Of a stretch of DNA of 64,000 nucleotides, positions 1-11,417 are shown in pieces (within the stretch, counting starts at the first letter, position 1; the number at the start of each line of letters is the position of its first letter). The notes below the pieces were generated by a model. That model ran no database searches and was not told the DNA's origin. It saw only the letters and a list, made by a program, of their open reading frames with translations. A program made the position numbers and the translations under genes. Source of the stretch: Paralithodes platypus (taxonomy: Eukaryota > Arthropoda > Malacostraca > Decapoda > Lithodidae); contig CM064569.1 in the NCBI GenBank assembly GCA_032716605.1, positions 14,220,538 through 14,284,537 of the forward strand, given 5' to 3'.

Positions 1-27
1 AGTCATTGTCATCCACAGTAACCATTG

Positions 28-423
28 CTAAAGGGAGCCCACCTCGCTTTTTTTCTCTTTCTCTCCCTCTCTCTTTGGCTTGTATCCATTCGGCCCCATT
101 CAGCCTACTGTTTTAAGACGCTTACCCCCATCCAGGTGTCAATATTTTCCTGGCGAGCGGTAGCGAGCCAGCATATATATATTATTGTTTTGACAGCAAG
201 CCTAATTTGTAAATTTTTCGATAGAAAAATTTCTCCGGCAAAACCGGATTTCTCCATACAATGTTAGCTAGCTATCGCTCGCCAGGAAGAAATCGACACC
301 TGGATGGGGATAAACGTCTTAAAACAGTTGGCTGAATGGGGCCGAATGGATACAAGCCAGGGAAAGAGAGAAAAGGAGAGAAAGATAAAATAAAATAAAA
401 TAAAAAGCCGGTGAAGCCCCCTA
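28..423. mobile_element. Family A foldback element, copy 1
   Basis: Non-autonomous foldback DNA element. The left arm starts AAAGGGAGCCCACCTCGC and the right arm ends GCCGGTGAAGCCCCCTAAA. The arms pair over roughly 150 bp, including GGCTTGTATCCATTCGGCCC on one side and its complement near 336-356. The centre holds TTTTTCGATAGAAAAA and a CCGGC/GCCGG hairpin seen in all A copies. The flanking TTAA is degraded to TAAA on both sides, so this copy is older than the others. No transposase is encoded. The 80-aa, 63-aa and 90-aa frames here are translations of the element and not genes. Confidence 0.8.
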
Positions 424-1993
424 AAATCATTTGCTGGGAACGTGGGAAAGTCCATGGCAAAGGTGAATGCGAAAAAAATGTAGCCGTGTGAGGGAGAGAG
501 ACGGCAGGAGTAAAGATGTCAGCCCCTCCCTCTTTCGATTCCATTTGTATTTCTCCTCCCCTCCCTTCTCCGCCCCCCTACCCTGGCCTATAAGGGGAGG
601 GGCGGGTGCATGATTGGTGCATGGTGGACGCTTGGAGGGAGGGGGAAGTGGGGGCGAGGAGGGAGGGGGGGGGGGGGGGACAGCGCTCGTCGCTTCAGCC
701 TCTTTTACTCTCCCTTACGAAACTCCACCCATTTTCACTCACTTCCGCTTTTAATGTTATCGTATTAGTTGGCAGAATGAAAGAGTGACTATATAAGTAA
801 TATATGTTGGTGTGAAAGGAGGTTGTAATGCTAGTATTTATTGTTTGTATATGAATATTAACTCTGCGATGTTTCCAACAATCACCGGCCCCGACAATTT
901 ATCCCACATTGGCCGTGTCCGAATCCGATCATCAAGTACTGAACTTTTTCCTATTAAGTCGCATCAATCCCAACTTAACACGCAACCATGATGAAGTGAA
1001 ATGAAGTTATTAGATAGATGACTTAAACCAACCGTCTGCTTTCTCCCCCAACTGTTGCATTTTGGCGCATGTGGCCGCTAAAAATAGACTAAAGTTTGAT
1101 CAGAGAGCTGTTGCGTAATGGTTGTCGCTGGCAAGGATAGTTGCCTCATTGGCCGCCAGATGCCACCACCTGATGTATACACTCACGAGCCAGGATATAA
1201 GCTGGGGAAATCTTCGTACTTGCAGTTGTTCAGTAATATCAAATAAAAATTCGATAATTATAATACCTTCACGTAATAGTTAAGATGTTTCCTTTCTTAG
1301 AGAAGATTGAAATTATAGATGGTATATAAGCAAGATAGGATGAAGGGTGTTTTGTGAAGATTGTCTGGCGGTAAGTGGCAGCTATGTTGAGGCCTGGTGG
1401 TAGGTGGGAGTGAGGGAGGCAAGGCTGGGGAGTAGTGTTGATTCAGCCGTGCAACCTACGCTATCCCGTGCAATATAGCTCAACATTGCACCATACCGCC
1501 TCGCTATTTTTTCCCCCAAGTCTCCTCTTTTACTCGACACCTCCCAAACCCGACATATAGCTCAATTCCTCCACAAAGTTACCCTCTGTTCTATGATAAA
1601 TATGCACAGAAAAACCTAATGGTGAAGAGGGCGAAATAGAAAGGTATGGAAGAATATGGAGCTTATGCGACATCTCCACCACCGACATTAGAAAGGTAAT
1701 GTGACAGCAATTATTACCGGTTTTCCAGGGGTTCGAGTGGGGTCCGTCAGCTTGGGAATGTTGGAATGATCGTGGGAATCTGGGAATGAGGATCGCTGCG
1801 TACTGTCACTCCGTCTTTACCTCCGAATATTGAAGTTTACAAAAGCTCGCTAATCGGAGGGGTGTCGCTCGCTGCCGTAATGGGACTTACTTTGCTCACG
1901 GCGTAATTATTATCTGCGTTATTGTGAAAGGCTGCGGACTAATGATTAATGACGCATAGCTTAAGTATGAGCAAAAAAAAAAATATATATATA

Positions 1994-2028
<35 letters not shown>

Positions 2029-2935
2029 TTCAGTATATAAGTTATATAGATTAGGCCTATGCAAAATTGAAATATTATTTTATTAAAGCTATAATTTGCT
2101 TTCGTCTTCGGCTTACGTAAATATTCCTTTTACTCATATTATTTTATTATTCCCTACATATTACATATTTGCATCACATATATTTTGTTGAAGTGTCCTG
2201 TACTGTACTGTACGCTATCATGTGTCTGGTGTTCCCTCGCGTGTGCCTGTGACAGTGAGAACAGCAACAATGATCAGTATCTGTGCATCTCTTCTGTGAA
2301 ACGCGCTTGAGAAGAGGAAGCGCCTTATAAGGATGATGCGACTTATGGATATACAGTGCGGGTGTGTGGGTGGGTGTAGGCGGGTGGGAGTGGGTGTGGT
2401 TGGGGGTAGGTGGGCGGGGGAGGAGCTGTCTCAATGGCGAGGAGTTGTCTTCACCAGGAATATTTTGGAAAGGATGGTTTAATAAAAATGACTGAGTAGT
2501 TTAAAAATAGAGTGGATGAAAAGTGTATCGGCCTATTAGTAATAAGGTATAGGATAATTACCTAGCCTATATTCCTAAATAGTCATACAAATTATCTGTC
2601 CTGATTTTCTTCACTATTAATGTTTATCTTTATGAGGGTAATTATATGAACATAAAGGCTATAATATTATGGACACTTTAATTACTGTTTTCGTATTTTG
2701 TTTAAACCAATAGTATATGACAATGTATTTTAGAGTTAGTGTACAGTAAATTCCATCCATTTGTTACTGTGTATGGTTATATTAGCATAATCAAGAACTT
2801 TAGGTCCATTTTGTTTTTTATACATTATTGTATAGTTAAATTATAGCAACTGGATTCATGGGATGCTGGGAGATGACTCAGGTTAGGTGGAGTAGGCTCA
2901 GGATTCAGGAGTTTCAGGAGTTAGGAGACTTCAAA
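424..2935. other. Single-copy region, no gene recognised
   Basis: Mostly non-repetitive. A GC-rich stretch at 545-690 contains GGGGAGGGGCGGG next to TATAAG, and 1196-1232 has another TATAAG about 35 bases before TTCAGTA. Neither leads to a supportable exon. A 46-codon open frame lies at 851-991 on the plus strand. The stretch 1720-1960 is more GC-balanced than its surroundings. Beyond the TA run I see no repeat here. Confidence 0.4.
1983..2030. repeat. (TA)n microsatellite
   Basis: Nearly pure TA dinucleotides with one TAATTA interruption, preceded by a short A run. Confidence 0.9.
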
Positions 2936-2939
2936 GTGT

Positions 2940-3035
2940 CAAACACAGACATAAGAACATAAAATAATGGGAGTTTGCAGAAAGCCGATTGGCCCACACA
3001 AGGCAGATCCCTATCTAGCTTAAAGACTAGCATGA
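2940..3035 (-). mobile_element. Fragment of a dispersed decapod-type repeat
   Basis: Contains ACATAAGAACATAA followed by GCAGAAAGCCGATTGGCCCA and AAGGCAGATCCCTATCT. From memory this matches a repeat very common in crayfish, lobster and crab DNA, probably the 3' end of a LINE whose short tandem tail is read here in reverse. The strand call follows that interpretation. It supports a decapod origin, but no search was run. Confidence 0.5.
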
Positions 3036-3208
3036 ATGTGAGAAGAAATAATGAAATTATATTGTGATCCCATTGTATCACTTCCAAAGACTTATAAGAA
3101 CTGTCAACATAACTTTAACTTTGTATATATTACGGTATGTTAATAATACTAACTACAAATACAGGATAATTATTTAGAACTGGTTTTGATGCATTGATGT
3201 GGTTCCGA

Positions 3209-3366
3209 TTAATAAGTAACACCCCGTTCTTAACATTAATCATCAATTACAAACCCCAATGTACTTGAATAAACTAATGAAAGCATATGGTCCTCCCGGG
3301 ATTCGAACTCGGGACACCACACCCAGAACATAAACAGCTAAACCATTACACTACCAACCCATGTGG
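3209..3366 (-). mobile_element. SINE-A copy 1 (tRNA-derived)
   Basis: On the minus strand a tRNA-like head carries an A-box-like TAGTGTAATGGTT and a B box GAGTTCGAATCCCGGG, then GGACCATATGCTTTCATTAG, a short body, and the end TTAAGAACGGGGTGTTACTT. The same head, body and end recur at 11.2, 29.0 and 46.8 kb. The polymerase III promoter boxes are visible, but the cloverleaf is too degenerate for a tRNA gene. Confidence 0.75.
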
Positions 3367-3466
3367 CTGCCATTGTATTGTAAGGGTGTAAAGGGATAAT
3401 CTGTCATTGGGTGTAGCTAAACTATTGTTGAAGTTGTGTGGAAGCAAGTGGTAATAGCTATGAATG

Positions 3467-3683
3467 TGCAGTTGGCCATTATGATTTGTATACACTCCAT
3501 GTTATTATGTATGGAAGGAAAATTAGTATGATTAAATTAGAAGCATATTATCTTGTGAATTACTTAAATAATATGATCAATTTACGCCTTTATAGCAAAT
3601 TATTCTTGTAAGTCAATCATACTATGTTCCCTTCCATACTTAAAAGCATGGAGTGTATACAAACTGTTGTGGCTAACTGTACA
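3467..3683. mobile_element. Family F foldback element, copy 1
   Basis: Terminal inverted repeats begin with CAGTTGGCCA and end with GGCTAACTGTAC. Arms of about 80 bp include TATACACTCCATG and its complement, and AGTATGATT with AATCATACT. No coding capacity. TA at the edges fits a Tc1/mariner-type MITE, but the class is inferred only from the ends. Three more copies lie in the window. Confidence 0.65.
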
Positions 3684-4217
3684 CCCAGCCTTGCAGTGTG
3701 ACAAACCGGAGTGATGTTGTACAGGGACTGGGATGAATAAGAGAGAGAATACAGAATCATTTGCATGAAGTTTCAATGTTTTGGCCATTTGATAACTTCC
3801 AGGGCTGGCATTAGGCCTATAAAGGGAACTATGAAGCATAACTTTAACTTTGTATAAGCCTATATAATAATAATGGCTAAAAACATGGGCTTTGGGAAGT
3901 TTGGGACTGGATATGAAAAATGTTTGGATTACCAGCCTGATTTGCAGTACTGGTATTTATAGATGAAGAGGAAAGGTGATTGTTATTTTCAGTAAACATT
4001 AGAATGGGCCATTAGTCATGTACAGTCCCTCAAAAATCTTCTTGGGCCGCTTTAGTTTTTCTATATGCAAAATACAAGTTAATTATTTGTTCAGTGTTTC
4101 TTGCATTGCACTTAGCCTAATGCTAAATACCATAGATGTATTTGTATGTTATGCAAAATTAATTCCTAAATATACAGTATGTCCTTAGATTAGATTTATT
4201 GAAGAAATTGTTATAGG
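3684..4217. other. AT-rich stretch, nothing recognised
   Basis: No repeat shared with the rest of the window and no convincing open frame. Confidence 0.4.
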
Positions 4218-4442
4218 CCAATGTACAATCTCATACATAGGATTTGTTCATCTACATGATCTTATGTACGGAAATAAAATTAATGTGGTGAATGTAAGAG
4301 TGTAGTTTATTATATACCAGTTGAATACTATTAATTAACGACTGCATAACAAACTACACTCATAATTCGGTTACGCCAATTTTACTTCCATACATAAAAT
4401 CATGTGGAAGAACAGAACATTTGTAGGAGACTGTACATTGTG
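4218..4442. mobile_element. Family F-like foldback element, copy 2
   Basis: Inverted ends CAATGTACAATCTC and GACTGTACATTG enclose arms with TGATCTTATGTACGGAA and its partner TTCCATACATAAAATCA, and GTGTAGTTT with AAACTACAC. A divergent member of family F. Confidence 0.6.
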
Positions 4443-4683
4443 TGTATTTTGTTTCATGTATGTGGTTGTTTACTAGTTGCTTGTACATTGTATGGAGACC
4501 AACTTATTCAATTAGCACACTATAAAGAAAAATATGAGTGATTTAGCATTAATGTGAATGTGGCCAACTATGTTGAAGTAGTAGAACTGGAAGTTATGAG
4601 AATATGGAAGTACAATTTAATGTAAAACTTGCAAACCAAAGTCAGAAGCCGCATATTGTAAAGGCAAACGAACTTATCATAAT

Positions 4684-4881
4684 TAGGGTGTCAAACTAGA
4701 GATTTGTCCCCATATTTTATTCATTATTATTAAATACACACAGTTACATTTCTGCTTTGTTCTTATTATGTCTTTATAATTGATAACATGGCCAAATGAA
4801 TGCACTTTTAGTTAGTTTTCTTGTATTCCTTCTTATATTCATTCAAGTCTTCAAAGAAAATGGCTCCTGTTTGACACCCTA
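4684..4881. mobile_element. Small TIR element (mariner-like MITE)
   Basis: Short inverted ends TAGGGTGTCAAAC and GTTTGACACCCTA, about 198 bp apart, flanked by TA. No coding capacity. The TA flank and the GGGTGTC start are typical of Tc1/mariner MITEs. Confidence 0.5.
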
Positions 4882-5236
4882 TTAAAATTAATCATAATCA
4901 CTATGCGGAAATAACATACCGGTATTGAAGATTAAGCAAAGTAATATTATGAAGTAAACAAAGACAAAACACAAACACTTATCAAAATATTTTTGTGGAA
5001 ATAACACATTGACGATTTTTCAAAATAATAGTATGAAATAAAAAATATATATATTATGAAGTCTAGCAAAACATTATGGTATGTAAATCGTAGAAAAGGT
5101 GTGTATAAGTGAAAATAGTATAATAGAGATTATTAATATAATATGGATATAATGTAACTAGAGAAGTGATTGTGGTAAAGGCAGAATTAGCGCATAGATA
5201 TAACTTAGCAGTATATAAGGAGGCACTGACTTGACT

Positions 5237-5347
5237 GAATATAAACACCATATGAGGAGAGCACTTTATTGACAACGTTTCGTAGATAGCTTCATCAGGT
5301 GCGAAACGTTGTCAATAAAGTGTTCCTTCTCAATTGGTGTTTATATT
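5237..5347. repeat. Long near-perfect hairpin
   Basis: The left arm, 5237-5282, runs from GAATATAAACACCA to CAACGTTTCG. The right arm, 5302-5347, is its near-exact complement. The loop contains CTTCATCAGGTG. Such a structure could be a foldback repeat or an inverted duplication. Nothing identifies its mobiliser. Confidence 0.75.
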
Positions 5348-5506
5348 CATTCTGTCAACTGTTTTAAGTTATTTCAACAGGCATTGACTTGTTTCGCCTT
5401 ACCTATAGTCATGACATGTCATACATATAAATGATGATCTACTGGTATTACCAAAGTGTCTTCAAGTCATCTGTAAATTTGTAAAGTTAATGTTCGTTGA
5501 TTATTT

Positions 5507-5584
5507 TAAGTCTATAATATGATAGGCGATTCAGAAGTGATGGAATAAGTCTATAATATGATAGGCGATTCAGAAGTGATGGAA
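5507..5584. repeat. Tandem duplication, 2 x 39 bp
   Basis: Two identical units beginning TAAGTCTATAATATGATAGG. Confidence 0.9.
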
Positions 5585-6889
5585 TAAGAGTACCGGTAGG
5601 CATGTACAATTTAGAATATTAAGAACAGTAAATTCATTTTAGTCTACCTGTACTGTTTGATAGCTGTTATATTTGTCATTATTGTATCTGATGACTTGGA
5701 ACTAAATAGGTCTATACTGGTGAACTAATTTTAAAGGAATAGTAAACAATCCAACTACGGTACCTTTAGGAGAGCTTTGTGTTGTAATACTGAGGAATTA
5801 GATTAACTAAATTATATTAAGCTATGTCGGCTATAGAAAAAATGTAATCAAATATATAAGATGTCTAATGCAATGTCTATGATTTTTCTTAGCATAATCT
5901 TAATACAATTTAGCTTCGCTATCTCAAACGATTACCGGTATAAGATCTTGACTCTTATGTCATTTTCATTTACCACTGTATCATATGCGGTATTCTCTTA
6001 CTGTTTTGATTAAGGTATTATTCCATTATAGCCTACATTTAGAGTTACAATAATTACTTAATTACTATATGCAATTACTTAGTAATTATCTCCCCTCTAA
6101 GCAAGCAATTATACAGGAGCAATCACAAGCAGTTCCACATAATCTCTAATAACCCTAATTACTTTCTCCTCGTTAGCCCAGTACTGATCGCATTGGTATA
6201 ATTGATTACCTTGTCCGGGTCTTAATTAGCCTGTTACCTTGCTTGGACAATTACCCTTCCTCTGGTCACCACCTGGGATCCTTACCACCGGGGACTTACT
6301 TTTGGCCTTCACAATGGTGTCTTTATTGTGTGTGTGTGTTTTTTTTTTTTTTTTTTCAGTGTGTGTGTGTGGGTGTGGGTGTGGGTGTGTGTGTGTGTGT
6401 GTGGAGAGAGAGATATAGAGAGACTAACTCACTCATTCTAAACTCTAGAATGTATACATAGCACTTCGTATATTGTCCTCCCCAAAATTATAACTTGTGC
6501 CTGAAAAAAAGTGAAGCACCCAAAATAGAGTAGGCATATATACAGTAAGATCATGTGGGTATAATACTTCACATAGTCAAAACAAAATGACAAAGTAGCT
6601 ATTCATCGTGAATGTATAATGAACCCTTTAAATTAACTTGGCAACTTATGCTACATCTCTCCTCACACTTGTTCCTCTTTAGTTCAGGTTATACGTTTGT
6701 TTTTAGTTCGTCATTATTCAGATGTATTGTTATATCACCAAAATTGAACAATTTTAACCACACATGCAAGTTACTAATCTGTATAGACTAGATATGTTCA
6801 GTTCAGTTGAAAATTCGGGTAGTCTAGCCTTAAAGTCGGCACTTTCCCTGAGAGGTTTTGTCATTTTTCTTCTTGTTCAACACTTTTGG
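5585..6889. other. AT-rich region with a TG microsatellite
   Basis: A poly-T run then TG/GGTG repeats at 6328-6410 are the only repeats. The open frames across them are low complexity. No gene recognised. Confidence 0.4.
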
Positions 6890-6999
6890 TCAATGGATTG
6901 GAGTTCTCAAAATGGGGCTCTAGGCCTTATGGTATTCTTGACTTACAGTGTGCTGGCTTATTAATCCAGTAGGTTGATAGCCTCTGAAGTCCTATTATA
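6890..6999 (+). repeat. Family D dispersed repeat, copy 1
   Basis: Contains GGAGTTCTCAAAATGGGGCT, CTTACAGTGTGCTGGCTTA and GATAGCCTCTGAAGTCCTAT. The same order of blocks recurs at 11.0, 36.8, 39.1, 41.2, 41.4 and 60.6 kb. About 110 bp, ends not clear, function unknown. Confidence 0.7.
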
Positions 7000-7169
7000 A
7001 CTAACACTTCCGGTATATACTGATAAAAACAATGACAGTTTATTTGACAATCTGTGTCAATATGAGTTTTACCATGAAGATATAACAATAATATGCTTCC
7101 TCCCTGTCTACCCTAGAGTTTCCGTACATAAATTTGTATATGTAAGTCATGTCAAATTGAAATGTTAAT

Positions 7170-7264
7170 GGGAGATTTTCACATTTATCTCGAAGGGTGG
7201 ACTTAAGAGTATTTGTTTAAGCATGATGGAAATCTAGGGGGGAAACTAAAAACCTTCCCTTAAT
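7170..7264 (+). mobile_element. Family B half copy
   Basis: Matches only the right half of family B: TTATCTCGAAGG, AAGCATGATGGAAATCTAG, AAACTAAAAACC and an end CTTCCCTTAA. The left half is missing, so it is a truncated relic. Confidence 0.6.
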
Positions 7265-7630
7265 TTAATACGGCGTCATATAGCTTAAATGTATTTCATT
7301 ATATGTTCTATATAATTATAGTTAATGAAATGTAATTTGTCGTTACAGTCAACCAATCAGACATACCCACTATAACTACAGTTGTATCACTGTTAGTTGT
7401 CTTGCAATAAGTCTTGCACTTTTAGCAATAGTACAATGTCGCAATTTTATGAGGCCTGTATATATAGAAAATTACAACTTCGATATTATATAACATACAA
7501 TTTCGTTATGTACAGTTCATCATTTACATTATTACAATAAGTGAACTTATTTCAGCTCTCACAAAATGTTCACAATAAGTTAACTTGGTTAGCCATTAAC
7601 AAAATCAGTATAATGTATCTTTAACTAAAT
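7265..7630. other. AT-rich stretch, nothing recognised
   Basis: No repeat or open frame worth calling. Confidence 0.35.
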
Positions 7631-7866
7631 TTGGCCACATAAATTTGGATATAAAGCACTTATGGTTGAATGTGTGGAAATAAAATTAGTATGATTACTT
7701 TAGAAGTATATATTGCCTTGCAGTAGTTCAATATTATGAACAATTAACGTTTTTTATACAATTAACGTTTTTATGGCAATGTATTCGTGTATGTTAATCA
7801 CACTACTTTTCCTTTACATACATCAAATCACGGAATGTATACAAAATTAATAAGGCCAACTGTACG
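7631..7866. mobile_element. Family F foldback element, copy 3
   Basis: Starts TTGGCCACATAAATT and ends AAGGCCAACTGTAC. The left arm has GGAAATAAAATTAGTATGATT as in copy 1. A short internal duplication of ACAATTAACGTTTTT lies near its centre. Confidence 0.65.
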
Positions 7867-8771
7867 GTGGCGCTAATAAGTCATGTATCACCTGCCATTA
7901 CGTTTGGCTTGCTCTGTGCTGTATTAATGTTTGTCAGATGTTGAAAAAGGTGGGTAAGTGTAGGATCATGCTTATATATCTCACTCGAAACGAAAAAAAT
8001 CAAGTTTTAGACATTGCTGATACCAATTAGTTATCTAAATATACTTGGTGCCGATACATTACTTATTAGCCCGACTGCACGGTACCTTAAATTGCATTAT
8101 TATCGCTCACTACCGGCATGTCACTTTCAGTTTAATAGTTCAATATTAAAGATACATTGGTTTTGAAGAAAAAAACTATATTATAAGTACCGGTAATAAT
8201 CACCTGATGAAAATAAATCAAAGCCATATCCATTAGACGATTACTTTAGATAAACATTATGATTGTCTCTGTATCAGACATCAATGCTTTTAATAGAAAA
8301 TATTCCATCTATAATATTACCATTGAATCTCTTAGCTGTTCATTAGAACATTTGATAATATAAACCACACAATTTCTATCAGATCTATCTATCTACTTGT
8401 TCAGGCCCATTCCCCATTTTTTTTTTTTCTGGGGGTGGCCAACTCGAGACAGAGCCCAAACAAGAACAACACAACACAACAGAAAAACAATGAACACACA
8501 AAAATAAAACACAAATTCATGCACGTCTAGGTCACCCATCAGATACAACTACTTAATAAATGTTCATGGTGTTGTAATATTATCATTATCGTAAAGCTTA
8601 ATATGACAGTTACCCATTATATAAATTATCACAGGCTGAATATGGATATGTTAAATTTGGCCAGGTGTGGATAAAATGTATTATGTCTGGACTGACCCAG
8701 ATTACAGACAATATACAGTATATGTATATTTGCTGTTCACTGTTATGTGCTATCATATTATTATTATTATC

Positions 8772-8803
<32 letters not shown>

Positions 8804-9229
8804 AACATAGGGTGAATATAGGTAGGTGTTATTATTATTAGTATCTTTATTTTTATTATTGTTGTTGAATTGAGTGTCAGCACTTCCGGTACCTTTGAAA
8901 TTAAACTCATTATGTTATAGCTATATAAGGTCTATATACTGTATATTTACGAACCTATAAGTACGCTGTAAACAAACATAGGTATCTTACTCTACCCTCT
9001 GAGAATACTCTTTCTCATCGGTTTACACCTGTTTACATATTTGCATTCATCTATTTTGACTGAATCACAGCACCTATCACCCAAATCCCAGATAATAGTT
9101 ACTGATTCACAATGATCTTTTTATCTTGATTTAGTAAGCTACATGATATGTTTTATATATTATTAGAATTGCATATGTTATACCGAGTCACAACATCAAT
9201 ATATATATCGATAACTTGACCGGAGCTAC
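7867..9229. other. AT-rich region, no gene recognised
   Basis: Holds a poly-T run at 8417-8431 followed by CTGGGGGTGGCCAACTCG and an A/C-rich stretch, which may be a retroposon remnant, and an (ATT)n run at 8757-8800. Nothing else stands out. Confidence 0.35.
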
Positions 9230-9363
9230 AGTACATACCGTACTGTATACCTCAGAGTACATACAGTACATACCGTACTGTATACCTCAGAGTACATACA
9301 GTACATACCGTACTGTATACCTCAGAGTACATACAGTACATACCGTACTGTATACCTCAGAGA
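9230..9363. repeat. Minisatellite, about 35-bp unit
   Basis: Nearly four units of AGTACATACCGTACTGTATA followed by CCTCAGAGTACATAC. Each unit is rich in GTAC and in TAC-N-GTA palindromes. Confidence 0.9.
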
Positions 9364-9396
9364 AAAATCCGTGGTGTTAAAACATACACTATAACT

Positions 9397-10167
9397 CAAT
9401 TGACCACTTGCGAGTGTCAAGCTATAAGGAAGTTAGAGCCGCAAACATCGATATTTAATACAAATGCAATAATAAGGGCGGGTGCCCAACCCCGAAAGGG
9501 GTTGACATAGGGGAGCTATCCCCCCGCCAAAGGCGGCTTTCTAGGGCCTTTCCTAGCTGATGCCGAGAGGATTGGGTTCTAGTCATGTGGTGATGGGATC
9601 TGAGTGATGGTATCTGAGTGAGAACTGAGCGATCTCTGCCATACTCATAGCTTACTCTGACTGTTCCTTTTACTTATATATTTTCTAGATCTCAAGTGAC
9701 GGCGTCTCTTCCGTGGATTGACCTCCCAATTTACCAAGATTGGAAGCCAAAGCGTCACATTTTTCCTTTGCCTCTCAACTTTCTCTTCATAATTGCTGAG
9801 GGGCACAGGGCCCTGGGTGGGGCTTTGGTTTCCCGGGCGATTCCGCACCCTCCTCAGCTCCCCGGCATGGAGTGGCTTCGGTCACCCAGGCTTTATTGGG
9901 GTCGGCAGGGAGGGTTCTGTGGGGGTGCTCGGTTATGGCCTTGGCCTTGATCGGGGCCTTGGGGCTGTTCGGCCAGGCAGTTTGGGGAACAACAACAACA
10001 ACAAATGCAATAATGCTGAAGGTTTCTGATGGATAAAGAGTATGTTGAATTTTATTTTTATGTACTTATAAATGTACTACAACCGCATTTTAGCTGATAA
10101 TTCTGCTAGATATTGACGTCCACAGCTCCAACTTCCTTATAGCCTGAAACTCGCAAGTGGTCAATTG
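9397..10167. mobile_element. Family G foldback element, copy 1, split by a retroposon
   Basis: The left end is CAATTGACCACTTGCGAG, and the right end, CTCGCAAGTGGTCAATTG at 10150-10167, is its exact complement. The next blocks also pair: CTATAAGGAAGTTAGAGC with GCTCCAACTTCCTTATAG. A retroposon sits between the arms at 9474-10001. No coding capacity. Confidence 0.75.
9474..10001 (+). mobile_element. Retroposon with (CAA)n tail and 13-bp TSD
   Basis: Bounded by direct repeats CAAATGCAATAAT at 9461-9473 and 10002-10014, which is a convincing target-site duplication. It starts AAGGGCGGGTGCCCAACCCC and ends in an AACAACAACAAC tail, as expected of target-primed reverse transcription. Part of it recurs on the opposite strand at 61366-62080. 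The 3' half is GC-rich and reads open in two frames (84 and 78 aa) without a recognisable domain. It could be a 5'-truncated LINE end or a SINE; I cannot tell which. Confidence 0.75.
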
Positions 10168-10383
10168 TAAGCATAATACCAGTACACCACCATTAATACC
10201 ACCATCACTAGGACATTAATATAGACTGACATATACTCTCATATAGCTCATACCATCGTTAATGTCGTGTATTTACAATTCTATCAGCTTATCCTACCGT
10301 ACCTAGGCATTAATAAAAGATCTACCCAGACAACGATACCATCACTTGGCCAGTATGTCATTAATTACATCATTATATTACCC

Positions 10384-10703
10384 TTAAGGGGGCTCACATG
10401 TTTTTTTCTCTCTCTGGGTTGTATCCATTCGGCCCCTTTCAGCTTACTGTTTTAAGATATTTATCCCATCCAGGTGTTCATTTTATGGATAATTCCGGCT
10501 TCGCCCGAGACATGTTTCTATCGAAAAATTTACACATTTATCCAGCTTTTTAACACATTATCCAACATATGGTGGCTCGCTATCGCTCGTCAGGTATAAA
10601 TCGACACCTGGATGTGGATAAACGTCTTTAAAAAGTACGCTGAATGGGGCCGAATGAACAAAATCTTGAGATAAAAAAAAAGCAGGCCCCCCCCCCCCCT
10701 TAA
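10384..10703. mobile_element. Family A foldback element, copy 2
   Basis: TTAA at both ends (10384-10387, 10700-10703). The left end is TTAAGGGGGCTCACATG and the right end is AGCAGG followed by a C run and TTAA. The core has TTCTATCGAAAAATTTAC. Confidence 0.8.
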
Positions 10704-10826
10704 TTTAGTTACACAGTATTTACATTACAGGTACAGTAGGTTATTATAATCGATCACTTGTGAGTTTCAGGCTATAAGGAAGGTGGAGCTGTAGACGTTG
10801 ACATTTAGCAGAATTACCAGCTAAAA

Positions 10827-10982
10827 TACTATTGTAGGGCATATCTAATTACCGGTAACTTCAAATACTATTGTAGGGCATATCTAATTACCGGTAACAT
10901 CAAATACTATTGTAGGGCATATCTAATTACCGGTAACATCAAATACTATTGTAGGGCATATCTAATTACCGGTAACATCAAA
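10827..10982. repeat. Minisatellite, 4 x 39 bp
   Basis: Four nearly identical units beginning TACTATTGTAGGGCATATCT, each with one TACCGGTA palindrome. Lies inside family G copy 2. Confidence 0.92.
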
Positions 10983-11036
10983 TCAAACTAGGCAAACTTT
11001 CCATCCATCTCAGACTCATATCATATTATTTGCGTT

Positions 11037-11116
11037 TCTGGAGTTCTTCACTTACAGTGTGCTGGCTTAATAATCCAATATAGTTGGTAACCTCTGCAGT
11101 CCTATTTTAACTAACT
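11037..11116 (+). repeat. Family D repeat, copy 2 (short)
   Basis: Carries CTGGAGTTCTTCACTTACAG, GTGTGCTGGCTTAATAATCC and CTCTGCAGTCCTATTTTAAC. The middle block of the family is deleted. Confidence 0.65.
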
Positions 11117-11218
11117 AACTAACTGCTAAATACGAAAGTTTGCGTTTCCAACTTCCTCATAGCCTCAAACTCGCAAGTGGTCCATTCCTATCTTAGTTAG
11201 ACAATCACCATTATAATT

Positions 11219-11385
11219 TATTAACTGTGTTGGTGATGTAATGGTTTAGGTCCTTATGTTCTGGGTGTGGTGTCCCGATTTCGAATCCCGGGTGGATCAT
11301 ATGCTTTCATTAATGTATTCAAGTACCGGTACATTGGGGTTTGCAATGGAGGATTAATGTTAAGAACGTGGTGTTCATTTATACA
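11219..11385 (+). mobile_element. SINE-A copy 2 (tRNA-derived)
   Basis: Head GTTGGTGATGTAATGGTTTA, B-box-like TTCGAATCCCGGG, then ATCATATGCTTTCATTAATG and the usual end GTTAAGAACGTGGTGTTCA. Same strand as the copies at 29.0 and 46.8 kb. Confidence 0.75.
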
Positions 11386-11417
11386 ATGTGATAATACAAT
11401 ACCGGTACTTTAGAAAA

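Larger units (their letters stand above)
10750..11187. mobile_element. Family G foldback element, copy 2
   Basis: The left arm CGATCACTTGTGAGTTTCAG pairs with the right arm around CTCGCAAGTGGTCC, and CTATAAGGAAGGTGGAGC with CCAACTTCCTCATAG. Between the arms lie a 39-bp minisatellite and a family D copy, so the element has been host to both. Confidence 0.65.

Noticed and set aside
25..544. Frames with VSIRPHSAYCFKT that recur at 15.3, 24.1, 43.7 and 63.0 kb
   Set aside because: The conserved peptide comes from the inverted arm of family A, and it is read in either direction; it is not a gene family.
1194..1235. TATA box with initiator
   Set aside because: TATAAG and TTCAGTA have suitable spacing, but there is no first exon or supporting signal downstream.
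5063..5275. 70-aa minus-strand frame
   Set aside because: AT-rich, no domain, and overlaps the hairpin at 5237.
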